A stretch of 64,000 nucleotides of DNA, from NCBI GenBank assembly GCA_000471925.1, contig CP006669.1, positions 124,001 through 188,000 on the forward strand, given 5' to 3'. The notes beneath the pieces are model-generated. The model was not told the DNA's origin. It saw only the letters and a list, made by a program, of their open reading frames with translations, and did not search any database. Numbering within the stretch: position 1 is the first letter of the stretch; each line of letters starts with the position of its first letter. The position numbers were made by a program, and so were the translations under genes. Origin of the DNA: Ralstonia pickettii DTP0602 (lineage in GTDB: Bacteria > Pseudomonadota > Gammaproteobacteria > Burkholderiales > Burkholderiaceae). Shown piece by piece: positions 1 to 8,126 of this stretch.

Positions 1-208
1 CGGAGAACTGGATGCCCGGAACGCACCGGCCCTCGGTCGACAGGAAGTTCAGGGCCATGCCGAGCAGCAAGGCAAAGAGCATCGGCGACACGTGGTAGTG
101 CCCGGCCAGGGAGATGGCGGCCACCGCCACCACCACCGACACCAGGATGCCGTGGAAGTTCGTGCGGGCGGGCTCGCGCCAGCCGGACAGCGTCAGTGAG
201 AGATTCAT
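1..208 (-). CDS. YeiH/UPF0324-type putative sulfate exporter, N-terminal part
   Basis: The gene runs off the left edge, leaving the first 69 residues starting MNLSLTLSGWREP. Two hydrophobic stretches are visible: residues about 20-33, rich in V/A, and residues about 38-50, containing the LFALLLGMALNFL motif. That motif followed by a short charged turn and PGIQF is typical of the N-terminus of the YeiH/UPF0324 family (Cons_hypoth698), inner-membrane proteins annotated as putative sulfate exporters. The start is the only ATG near the N-terminus; no good Shine-Dalgarno is seen in front of it. A decayed sequence block begins immediately upstream, so its native promoter may be lost. Family assignment is from motif resemblance only. 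Confidence 0.6.
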   Translation of the reverse strand, partial: MNLSLTLSGWREPARTNFHGILVSVVVAVAAISLAGHYHVSPMLFALLLGMALNFLSTEGRCVPGIQFS

Positions 209-274
209 GGAGGAGGACTCGCGGTAGGGAGTTGCGTCGAAGTGGTCCCGAATGCGTTCAGGCCGCCGCTTGCG

Positions 275-447
275 GCCGCGATTTCTTCCTTCGTGGCGCC
301 AATTTACAGCGCCTTCCGGATATGACGGCGCGTGCCCGGTGCGTACAGATGCGTTCACTGCGATACCGAGAAATTCAAGCACCTTTCGGCTCGAGCACGC
401 CGGGCACAGCGGGAGGCACGCCCATCACCACGAATTTCTCGGCCCAC
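275..447 (-). pseudogene. Decayed carboxymuconolactone-decarboxylase-like gene fragment
   Basis: Read on the minus strand, this segment matches the middle of the intact CMD-family gene at 11908-12327: it covers the WAEKFMVMGVHP region through the GATKEEIA region. Several small insertions and deletions break the frame (for example an extra base in the GAGCCGAAAGG stretch and lost codons at the cysteine/histidine segment). The first ~40 codons including the start are deleted. It lies in the opposite orientation to the intact copy and is followed by the matching promoter and AraC-start remnant (448-582). It is a dead duplicate. Confidence 0.8.
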
Positions 448-529
448 TCGAAGTATGGTCCATACGTGAATTTGCTTTTGACGATCCGGGAGATTGAATT
501 TACATCTTGGGAGGGTCAGGGAAAACGTG

Positions 530-582
530 ATGTCCTGTCTATTACGCAGCGCCAGCCTCACCAACTACGTCGAAGTCGCACT
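530..582 (+). pseudogene. Remnant of an AraC-family regulator start (MSCLLRSASLTNYVEVA)
   Basis: The 18 codons starting at this ATG are nearly identical to the first codons of the AraC regulator at 10775-11776 (MSYLLRSASLTNYVEVAR) and the match ends abruptly after about 582. The upstream 80 bp also match that gene's promoter, including degraded versions of its two direct repeats (GGGAGATT near 488 and TTGGGAGGGT near 507). Nothing of the ligand-binding or HTH domains is left. Positions 583-705 hold nothing I recognise. Confidence 0.8.
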
Positions 583-705
583 CGCAAACTTACTGGCCCT
601 TCCGCTGGGGAAAGCACCGGGAGGTTTCATTGCTCGTCAACATCAGTCCCCGACTTGCCGAACTGAAAGCGGCTTCGATATTGCCCGGGAGAAGAACCGA
701 TGCGC

Positions 706-1044
706 TCACGGAAGAGTCGGGAAAACGACGCCTCCCAGACAGCCCGACACGCCGGTGATGACGCCGACATGGTCGAGCAGGCGAGACCTCTTGCCTGTCG
801 GTCCGACGACTTCGGTGTTGCGCAGGAATTCAAGGACGCCGTACGAGAATGCGGCAGCGCGTGTTCCGCCGCCCGAGAAGGCCAGAATTATCAGGTTCTC
901 GTTGTCCGCCGCGTACTGTGGGCGCGTAAAAAGCCGATAGCCGGCATTGGGGTCAGCGTGGGTGATCGGAGGATTGACAGGCCGGCTGGCGCAGCCGCCC
1001 AGCAGGAGCAACAACGCAAGTATCAGCAATGCAGGCATCTGCAT
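706..1044 (-). pseudogene. Patatin-like phospholipase lipoprotein, truncated after the nucleophile elbow
   Basis: The N-terminus has a lipoprotein signal (LLLLLGGC, lipobox Cys near residue 17 of the MQMPALL form) and then a family-typical segment with the glycine-rich oxyanion motif GGGTRAAAF and the start of the GxSxG nucleophile motif (ITGVSG). Immediately after GVSG the sequence leaves the family and stops about 11 codons later. Patatin-like lipoproteins of this type normally continue for several hundred residues and need a C-terminal Asp for the Ser-Asp dyad, so this copy should be inactive. The start at 1044 was chosen because GGAGGA lies upstream; the longer ATG at 1074 precedes that site. 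Confidence 0.7.
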
Positions 1045-1205
1045 TCGTGTCGTGGATCCTCCGGATCGGCCCATGCATGCCTCGTTGTCACGAGCGAGCG
1101 TGCGAACCTGGAAATCGGTTGCGACCGCGAATTAGAATAGTCGGAAATCCGGTGTGTCTGCTAATGCATACACCAAATGGTTGGCGCTACCGCAAGGAGA
1201 ATTCG

Positions 1206-1505
1206 ATGCGATTCGGAATTGGAGGAAGCCAAACCTCGTTGGCGTCCCTCGGATATCGGATCAGTAAGTTTTTATCCGCACTCTATAGGGCTGCCCCCGG
1301 CTTTCCCCCGGTCTCGATCAGCGGAATCGCACCTTCCTTTTCCGCCAGTTCCGGCAGTTCGCGCATCGGGCCCGGGGGGCGGCCCACCAGCGAAGCGGTC
1401 AATGGGATCCTGATGTTCGGCGTCTCGACCTCGGTGATGACCGCAGCGGTGATGGATATGATCAAGCACAACATGGCCAGGCTGCCGCAGGGCGAACGGC
1501 CGTAG
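1206..1505 (+). CDS. Small hypothetical protein (99 aa) with one C-terminal hydrophobic segment
   Basis: A strong AAGGAG lies at 1194-1199, 6 bases before this ATG. Third codon positions in the second half are strongly G/C-rich, which favours this strand over the overlapping open frame on the minus strand. The protein has a basic/amphipathic N-terminus, a proline- and serine-rich centre, and a hydrophobic stretch at about residues 68-84 (GILMFGVSTSVMTAAVM), then a basic tail. I do not recognise a family. It sits among decayed genes, directly before the truncated glycosidase, so it may itself be a fragment. Confidence 0.35.
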   Translation: MRFGIGGSQTSLASLGYRISKFLSALYRAAPGFPPVSISGIAPSFSASSGSSRIGPGGRPTSEAVNGILMFGVSTSVMTAAVMDMIKHNMARLPQGERP

Positions 1506-1555
1506 GTCAGAAAGGCAGAAGCCGGGGCCAGAGAGTCTTTGTGGTTCCCTTGAGT

Positions 1556-3876
1556 TTCACCGGCGTGTTTGACGACAACCGGTATTTTGACGTCTTTGTC
1601 GAATACGCTAAGGCGGCGCCTGAAGACGTGCTGGTGCGAATCAGCGTCTTCAACCGCGGCCCGGACGCGGCACCACTGCACCTGTTGCCGACCCTGTGGT
1701 TCCGCAACACGTGGTCGCAGCCGTGGGGCGGTTCGAAGCCGATCCTCGAGCGCGTCGCTGCCTCCGGGCAGGCGGCGGTCCGCGCGCGTCACAGCGACCC
1801 GTTGTTTCAGGAATCGCTGGGCGAGTATTACCTCTACTGCGACGCCGACGTGCCGCTGCTCTTCACCGAGAATGAGACCAACAACACCCGGCTGTTCGGC
1901 ACGGGCAATGCGTCGCCCACGTGAAGGACGGCATCCACAACTTCATCGTGCACGGCGATGCCGCGGCGGTGAATCCCGCGCAGCAGGGAACCAAGGCGGC
2001 GCCCCACTATCAGCTCAACATCGGCGGTGGTGAGTCACAAGTCTTGCGGTTGCGGTTGACGACCCAGGCGCCGGGGGCGGCGTCCGCGCCCTTCCATGGC
2101 TTCGACGCGGTGTTCGCCGCCAGGCTGGAGGAGGCCGATGCCTTCTACGCGTCGATCACACCGCTCGCGATTCGCGATGACGCGGACCGTGTGAGCGTCA
2201 TGCGCCAGGCGCTGGCCGGCATGCTGTGGACGAAGCAATACTTTTACTATGACCTTGGCCTCTGGCTCGACGAGCACGGCGCGGGTGCCCGCTTGCCGCA
2301 ACTGGAACGCAAGCGAGTGCGCAACAGCGAATGGGCGCATATGTTCAACGACGACATCATCTCGATGCCGGACAAATGGGAGTATCCCTGGTACGCCGCG
2401 TGGGACCTGGCGTTCCACATGATTCCGCTGGGCATGGTCGATCCCGACTTCGCCAAGCAACAGCTCGACCTGATGCTGCGCAACGACTACCTGCACCCGA
2501 ACGGCCAGCTCCCTGCTTACGAGTGGAACTTCGGCGATGTCAACCCGCCCGTGCATGCCTGGGCGACGATGCAGCTCTACTTATTCGACAAGGAGCGCAG
2601 CGGTGGCAGCGGCGATGTCGAGTTCCTCAAGTACGCCTTCGCCAAACTGCTGGTCAATTTCACCTGGTGGGTCAATCGCAAGGACCGCGCCGGTGCCAAT
2701 GTCTTCGAGGGCGGCTTTCTCGGGCTCGACAATATCGGCGTGTTCGACCGCTCATCGCCACTGCCCACTGGCGGGTACCTGGATCAGGCCGACGGGACGG
2801 CGTGGATGGTGTTCTTCAGCGAGCAAATGCTGCGCATCGCGGTCGAGCTCGCGTTGCAGAAGCCGCTCTACGAGGAGTTCGTCGAGAAATTCTTCCAGCA
2901 CACGGTGTTCATTGCCGGCGCGCTGGACCGCGTCGGTGAGCGGAACGACGAAATGTGGGATGAGGAGGATGGCTTCTTCTACGATGTATTGCGTTTCCCG
3001 GACGGCAGCGCCACGCGACTCAAGGTGCGCTCCATCGTCGGGCTGCTGCCACTGGCCGCAGTGGCCGTGTTCGAAGAAGACATCCTCGTAAAGCTGCCGA
3101 AGTTCCGTGAGCGTGCGGGACTGTTTCTGAGTCGCCACCCCGAGCTTGCCGCCAACATGCATTTGCCTCCAAAGCCCGGCGTAGCCAATCGCCGCATGCT
3201 GGCGATCGTTGGCGAGCAGAAGCTGCGCCGCATCCTGGGGCGCATGCTGGACGAGGACGAGTTCTTCGGCCCGCATGGCATTCGCGCGCTGTCGCGCTTC
3301 CACCTCGAACACCCCTATGTCTTTCACCACGCGGGTCAGGAGCATCGGGTGGCCTATGTGCCGGGCGATTCCGACACCGGCATGTTCGGCGGCAATTCCA
3401 ACTGGCGCGGGCCGGTGTGGATGCCGATCAACTTCCTGCTTTACACCGCGCTGATACGCCTGTACGCCTATTTCGGCGAGGACTTCAAGGTTGAGTGCCC
3501 AACCGGCTCGGGGCAGATGATGACGTTGCTCGACGTGGCCAAGGAATTGGGCGAACGCCTGAGCCGGATCTTCCTGCGCGATCGCGACGGCCGCCGACCG
3601 GTGTATGGCGCGGCGAGCAAGTTCCGCGACGACCCGCACTGGCGCGACCTGGTGCTGTTTTATGAATATTTCCACGGCGACACCGGTGCCGGGATCGGCG
3701 CGAGCCACCAGACCGGCTGGACAGGCTGCGTCGCGCGTATTATCCAGGCGAATTCCGTGCTGTCGAAGGACATGCTGCTCATGCCGGGCGCGGAGGTGGC
3801 GGCCTTACGCGCCCCGCACACGCCCCCGGAGTCTGCCATCTCCGGCAATCCTGTCAATCCCGAGGAAGCTATCTAG
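1556..3876 (+). pseudogene. MGH1-like (GH63-type) glycosidase, 5'-truncated and frameshifted
   Basis: Homology to large MGH1-like glucosidases starts at TGVFDDNRYFDVFVEYAK near 1556; the N-terminal part of the family protein (I estimate ~150 residues) is absent. The first frame reads through LLFTENETNN and GNASP, then hits a stop at 1922. The second frame resumes with VKDGIHNF. The expected junction is GNASPYVKDG; the DNA reads CCC-AC-GTG around 1916-1923, so one T of a TAC codon is missing. Downstream the frame is intact for ~650 residues with the (alpha/alpha) barrel sequence, including WKYPWYAAWDLAFH-like and GNSNWRGPVWMPINFL segments. The family acts on alpha-glucosidic linkages. In this group of bacteria such genes often travel with the SDR and alpha-amylase that follow. 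Expression as two pieces is possible but not expected to be functional. Confidence 0.75.
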
Positions 3877-3932
3877 GCCACCTAGGCCGCCCAGGCCATC
3901 GAGGCGACCGAGGCGACCGAGGCCATCCCGGC
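3875..3932 (+). repeat. Low-complexity short tandem repeat after the glycosidase
   Basis: Directly after the stop of the glycosidase the sequence is built of degenerate 9-12 base units of the type CCTAGGCCGC / CATCGAGGCGACCGAGGCGACC. It looks like a slippage-prone minisatellite; no gene function is implied. Confidence 0.5.
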
Positions 3933-4002
3933 CGCGAGCGACGAAACCTGCAGAGCCCGCGCGATGCCGCGCCTGCCGGGCAACGGAACGAAGGAGTACA
4001 CC

Positions 4003-4863
4003 ATGGAAAGTTACTACGCCAGCAGAAACCTGCCCCATCCGACGATCCCGGCGCTGAAGCCCCTCGACTTGCTAAAAGGCCAGACCGCGCTGGTGACCGG
4101 CGCCAATTCCGGCATCGGTCGCGCCATCGCGGTCGCGCTCGGCAGAGCTGGCGCCAACGTGGTAGTCAACTACGTGGCTAACCCCGCAGATGCCGAGGCG
4201 GTTGCCGAAGAGATTCGCGGCGGCGGGCAGCACGCGATCATCGCACTGGCCGACGTAGCGGATGAGGCGCAAGTGCAAGCCATGTTCGCCGCGGCGGTGC
4301 AGGAGTTCGGTACCGTCGACATCCTCGTCAGCAATGCCGGCATGGAGCGCAACGCGCCGTTCCACGAGATGAGCGTGGCGCAATGGGACGCGGTGATCAG
4401 TGTCAACCTGCGCGGCGCGTTCCTGTGTGCGCGTGAGGCCGTGCGCGAGTTCCTCCGGCGCGGCGTGCGCCCGGGCATTTCAGTGGCGGCCGGCAAGATC
4501 ATCTTCACGAGTTCAGTACACGAGGTGATTCCGTGGGCTGGCCACGTCAATTACGCAGCCTCCAAGGGTGGGTTGATGCTGCTGATGAAGAGCCTGGCAC
4601 AAGAGGTCGCCGAGAAGCGCATCCGCGTCAATTCCATAGCGCCGGGCGCAATTCGGACGCCGATCAACACGGCGGCATGGTCTACGCCCGAGGCCTATGC
4701 CGAACTGATGAAGCTCGTGCCCTACAAGCGTATCGGCGAGATCGAGGAGATTGGCCATGCCGCAGTCTGGTTAGCTTCGGACTTCACCGACTACATTGTC
4801 GGCACGACGCTTTTCATCGATGGCGGGATGACGCTATATCCTGGGTTCGAAACAGGGGGTTGA
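4003..4863 (+). CDS. SDR-family oxidoreductase (glucose 1-dehydrogenase-like)
   Basis: A 286-residue classical short-chain dehydrogenase. The Rossmann dinucleotide motif TGANSGIG is at about residues 33-40, the structural NAG motif (SNAG) near 112-115, and the catalytic Ser (FTSSVHE) and YxxxK (NYAASKGG) near 170-190. The C-terminus keeps the family's IDGG segment. The start at 4003 is set by AAGGAG six bases upstream; the longer open frame from 3964 lacks one. It lies between the broken glycosidase and the broken amylase, a gene arrangement I associate with sugar/trehalose-type metabolism, but the substrate cannot be read from sequence. It is the only member of this trio that appears intact. 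Confidence 0.85.
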   Translation: MESYYASRNLPHPTIPALKPLDLLKGQTALVTGANSGIGRAIAVALGRAGANVVVNYVANPADAEAVAEEIRGGGQHAIIALADVADEAQVQAMFAAAVQEFGTVDILVSNAGMERNAPFHEMSVAQWDAVISVNLRGAFLCAREAVREFLRRGVRPGISVAAGKIIFTSSVHEVIPWAGHVNYAASKGGLMLLMKSLAQEVAEKRIRVNSIAPGAIRTPINTAAWSTPEAYAELMKLVPYKRIGEIEEIGHAAVWLASDFTDYIVGTTLFIDGGMTLYPGFETGG

Positions 4864-4868
4864 CGGCT

Positions 4869-5482
4869 GTGCTGACACCTCGCTATCCAGCGCTTTACCA
4901 GCTCAACACCCGGGTCTGGTTGAGCGAGTGTCGCTATCGCTCGGCCATGCGGCCACGCTGGATGATATCGCCGACACCGAACTGGACCGTCTGGTGGAGA
5001 TGGGTTTCGACTGGCTCTGGTTGCTGAGCGTTTGGCAGACGGGGCCAGCCGCGCAGCGCATCTCGCGCAGCAACGCGGCGTGGCGGCGCGAGTTCGTGCA
5101 AACGCTGCCTGACCTGCGGGAGGAGGATATCGCTGGCTCCGGCTTTGCGATCACGCGTTACACCGTGCGCCGCGACCTCGGAGGCGACGAAGCGCTGGCG
5201 CGCCTGCACACTCGCGCGCGACAGCGCGGGCCGCGCCTGATGCTCGATTTCGTATGGGCTTCGCACGAGTGCATGTTCGTGGCCGTGAACTACTCGCCGC
5301 AGCAAAGCCAATGCTTCATGCGAACTCCCTTCAGGGAACTGGGGGAGGGGACCGTACGACTCCAGGACTGGCTTAGCCCGGCTGCCTATGATCGGCCGGG
5401 CGATGACCTGCGCGCCCGTGGTCTTTCCCTGGACATGCCGCCCTGGGGCTACCATGCCTTTGATGTGCAATGGATTGACTGA
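4869..5482 (+). pseudogene. Alpha-amylase family (GH13) protein with frameshift and large internal deletion
   Basis: The reading starts with GTG at 4869 (VLTPRYPALYQLNTRVWLSE) but a one-base loss near 4929 shifts the frame; it resumes as SLSLGHAATLDDIADTELDR in another frame. The N-terminal part of the catalytic barrel follows (LSVWQTG, ITRYTV, RLMLDFV). At about 5253 the sequence jumps directly from the second barrel strand to a C-terminal beta-domain (MFVAVNYSPQQSQC ... WGYHAFDVQW). The loop and strands carrying the three catalytic acids of GH13 enzymes are therefore missing, which I estimate at over 300 residues. It cannot be an active amylase. Confidence 0.75.
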
Positions 5483-5578
5483 CGGGGGGAGTTTGGCCGC
5501 GGGGACTGCATCAACTAGTCTCCGAGGGCGCGCTCCGGCGCGGTCGCCCCCGCCAGGCTGCGAGGGGCCGGACACGAC

Positions 5579-5803
5579 TCACTGCTGCTTTCCTCCCTTG
5601 ATGTTGCCGGCCACGCCTCCCGCGACGGCACCTACTGCGGCGCCAGTCCACCCGCTTCCTCCCGCGATGGCGGCAATGCCTGCACCGGCTAGTGCACCCA
5701 CGCCCGCGCCGGTCACCGTCCCTTGTTGTTGCGGCGTCATGTTCGTGCAGCCGACAACGCCGGCGAGGACGAGCGCCATGCCAATCCCTTCGAGTCCTTT
5801 CAT
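5579..5803 (-). CDS. Small glycine-zipper lipoprotein (YMGG/OmpA-like zipper)
   Basis: A 74-residue protein with a lipoprotein signal ending in LAGVVGC, a short TNMTPQQQG linker and a long Gly/Ala zipper (repeats such as GAGVGALAGAG and GAAVGAVAGGVAG) of the type seen in small outer-membrane or membrane-associated glycine-zipper proteins. RBS AGGGGA lies upstream of the ATG. The next gene on the same strand ends 9 bp upstream, so the two are probably co-transcribed. Such proteins are usually linked to envelope integrity; no specific role is visible. Confidence 0.7.
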   Translation of the reverse strand: MKGLEGIGMALVLAGVVGCTNMTPQQQGTVTGAGVGALAGAGIAAIAGGSGWTGAAVGAVAGGVAGNIKGGKQQ

Positions 5804-5812
5804 GTGTGTCCC

Positions 5813-6196
5813 CTACTTGTTGCTCTGCAGTCCGGGCACGACCATTTCGAACCATATCGTTTCGATGACCGGCCGCTGCAGCCGATCCGAATGCGCGGCG
5901 TACCAGCGGTCGAGTCCTTCGCGCACCGTGTCGAGCGTCTGGCCCTTCAGCCCCCTCGCAAGACGCGGAATGACGCTTTGCGAATCGGTTGGCGGTTTGC
6001 CTGCATGAAAGGCGATATCAACCTGGGCGAGATTGGCGATGCCGATGAGGTAGGCCTTTTTCGTCTGTTCCGATGACTCGGTCCACTGCTTCCCGGTGAT
6101 CAGGGGGATTTCTTCCGCGCGGAGAGTGCCCGATACCATCGCCAGCGTCACGCATCCCACGGCCATCGCCGCGCGCAGTTTCAGTTTCATCAACAT
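5813..6196 (-). CDS. Small exported protein of unknown function, possibly Rap1a/Tai-like
   Basis: A 127-residue protein with an N-terminal signal peptide (residues 1-26, MLMKLKLRAAMAV... cleavage near LRAEE). The mature part contains AYLIGIANLAQVDIAF and a C-terminal YxxHSDRLQRPVIETIW segment. The helical YLIGI/LVQV pattern faintly resembles Rap1a-type secreted immunity proteins, but the cysteines usual in that family are missing, so this is only a suggestion. The start at 6196 is supported by GAGGAG upstream (the open frame continues to 6262 without an RBS). It is likely co-transcribed with the glycine-zipper lipoprotein gene. Confidence 0.55.
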   Translation of the reverse strand: MLMKLKLRAAMAVGCVTLAMVSGTLRAEEIPLITGKQWTESSEQTKKAYLIGIANLAQVDIAFHAGKPPTDSQSVIPRLARGLKGQTLDTVREGLDRWYAAHSDRLQRPVIETIWFEMVVPGLQSNK

Positions 6197-6344
6197 CGCG
6201 TTCTCCTCGGGACTCTGCGCTGCAATGGTCCCGTAAGCGGGCTGGACCCTGCGATACCGCAAAGCCCGGTTGCGCAGGTTCCTGGCCGCGGTGGCAAGAA
6301 ATCGCGTCCAACCGCCAGCCCCGTCGACCTTTCGTTCCGCAGGC

Positions 6345-6935
6345 TCATTTCTTCGACGCGGGCTCGACCGAGACGGCCACCGCTTCGGTATAGATCGCCT
6401 GAACTTGGTCCCCCTTCTTGATGTTTTTCAACTGGTCTGGATCCCGAACGTTCAGGTCGACCGTATTACCTTTTGGTCCGCGCAGCGTAACGAGTTGCTT
6501 TTTCGTGTCCACTGCGACGACGTTCGCAACGATTGTCACCTCGCGGGCCGCGCTCCCGCCCGGCTTCGCGCCAAGCGGAGCCCGCTCCCCCGACTCGCGC
6601 TCGGTTTGTCCGGCAATGCCACCACCACCTTTCTTGAGATCCAGCGACAGCGCCTGCTTGTATTCGGCGACGACCTTGTCGCCTACCTTGAGCTGGTCGA
6701 AGTTTCGTACTTCTTCGCCCGCCACGAGATTGGATACCCCTTTCGGTCCCTTCAATGTAATGGTCCTCGTTGCCGGGTCGATGCCCACTACGGTTGTCGT
6801 CTCTTTCACGGTCTGGGAAAAAGCGGCCTTACCGGGCGCAGTCATCGACTGGCCCGTGGTTTCCTGCGCCGGTGCGATTACCGGCTGCGTGAGCAAGGCA
6901 AGCGTGGCCAGGGTGGGAAGTATCGTCATCCTCAT
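6345..6935 (-). CDS. Periplasmic protein with two copies of a short beta domain
   Basis: A 196-residue exported protein: signal peptide at residues 1-22 (LATLALLTQPVIAPAQ), then two homologous segments. The first (about 45-98) reads VVGIDPATRTITLKGPKG ... LKVGDKVVAEYKQALSL; the second (about 133-190) reads VVAVDTKKQLVTLRGPKG ... IKKGDQVQAIYTEAVAV. The repeated pattern GPKG and (L/I)K.GD.V suggests two small beta barrels joined by a charged linker. RBS AAGGGAG precedes the ATG at 6935; the longer frame to 6971 was rejected for lacking an RBS. It is the first of three minus-strand genes for exported proteins. Function unknown. Confidence 0.7.
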   Translation of the reverse strand: MRMTILPTLATLALLTQPVIAPAQETTGQSMTAPGKAAFSQTVKETTTVVGIDPATRTITLKGPKGVSNLVAGEEVRNFDQLKVGDKVVAEYKQALSLDLKKGGGGIAGQTERESGERAPLGAKPGGSAAREVTIVANVVAVDTKKQLVTLRGPKGNTVDLNVRDPDQLKNIKKGDQVQAIYTEAVAVSVEPASKK

Positions 6936-7607
6936 TTTGTTCTCCCTTGAATGACCGAGCTCAAGCTCCACCGGCCTTCGCTTGTGGCAATGCGTTTAAG
7001 GGCGGCGAGCGCGTCATGTCCGTACGATGGCCCTGGCACACCGAGACGAGAAGCAATCTCATTGAGGTCGCACCGAATTCTAGGCCATGGGATTGATTTG
7101 CCTCGACGTTTAACTATAGGAGCCAGTCAGGCGTGGAGTTAATAAATCGCAAGGTTATAAGCACGCGGCCCCAAACCATTGATATGACGGCGACGGTACG
7201 CGGCTTCCCGATGCCGGATAAGCGCCGTACGTAATGCTTTTCGCTCGCCTGCCGAGACCGATTGAGCCTTGGTTCGGCAGCGCGCAGTGTGGGAGCCCGG
7301 CGCGGTGGATGCGCGGCGGGCGCTATGATAGCGCCCCCACGGCGTCGCGAACCTCTGAATCCAAGGCGCTTCTGTGCATCAACTTTCAGATCGCGCCATG
7401 CAAAGGACCGGACGCCTTGACGGCTGTTAGCGGCTAATCCCCCGTGATCCAACAACTGGCGCAAGACCGGTGGTTGTCATGTTCTAGACTCAAGGTATCG
7501 ATGGTCAGGCGCGGAAGGGCTGACGGGCGCGCAACGGCCTTCACGGAAGGCTGGCGGCGCTCACCGTGTGGCTGGGCGTTGCCACCATGCGCACGGAGTT
7601 CTTCGTC
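6936..7607. other. Intergenic region without a supported gene
   Basis: About 670 bp. Open frames exist on both strands, but none has a ribosome site, recognisable product or convincing codon use. An AT-richer patch near 7100-7165 (TTTAACTATAGG, GTTAATAAATCGC, TTATAAGC) may hold promoters for the flanking genes. Confidence 0.5.
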
Positions 7608-8095
7608 ATGAACGCGTCCCGGCTGGTCCATATCCTTGCTGGACTCCTGTTCATGCTGGCCTTTGCCTTACAGGGTGTCCAGGGCGCTGAACCGCAATCG
7701 CCGACAGGCGCCTCCGCTCCGGCCGCTCCCCCACCCGCACGCCAGTTCAGCCTGAATCACGCGCCCTGGCGCGGCGACTTCGACGGCATGCTTGAGCGGC
7801 GCTCAATCCGTGTGCTCGTACCCTACAGCCGCACGCTTTACACAACCGCGCGCGGTTTGCCTTCGCCAGCTACAACGCCGGCCCCGCTGATATCGCCAAG
7901 ATGCGCAAGGAGGCCGTGCAGCGCGGGCTGGACCCTGACCAGTGGCTCAACAATGTGGAGATCGTGGTCGCCGAGAAGATCGGCATCGGGACGACCACGT
8001 ACGTGCGGAACATCTACAAATACTACGCTGCCTACCGGCTCATCGTGGACGGCAAGGCAGAGCGGGACAAAGCCATCGAGAAGGTGCGCCAGTAA
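7608..8095 (+). pseudogene. MltF-like lytic transglycosylase with most of the protein deleted
   Basis: The N-terminus has a signal peptide (MNASRLVHILAGLLFML...) and a proline-rich linker, then LERRSIRVLVPYSRTLY, the first strand of the solute-binding-like domain typical of MltF-type membrane-bound murein transglycosylases. Near 7845 the sequence jumps, out of frame, to the end of the catalytic domain (FAFASYNAGPADIAKM ... GLDPDQWLNNVEIVVAEK ... TYVRNIYKYY) and stops at 8095. The binding domain and the catalytic Glu-containing part are missing (I estimate about 300 residues). GGAG lies 9 bases before the ATG. The C-terminal piece alone could be open from 7901 but has no role I can support. 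Confidence 0.7.
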
Positions 8096-8126
8096 CGTAG
8101 GCTCTTGAAGAGAAGGGGGAGTCAAG

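Noticed and set aside
1283..1792. Minus-strand open frame overlapping the small gene and the glycosidase start
   Set aside because: Third-position G/C and the AAGGAG site favour the plus strand; the frame crosses the truncated glycosidase in antisense.
3875..3932. Possible CRISPR-like or other regulatory repeat array
   Set aside because: Units are too short, degenerate and without spacers; best explained as a slippage minisatellite. No CRISPR array was seen anywhere in the window.
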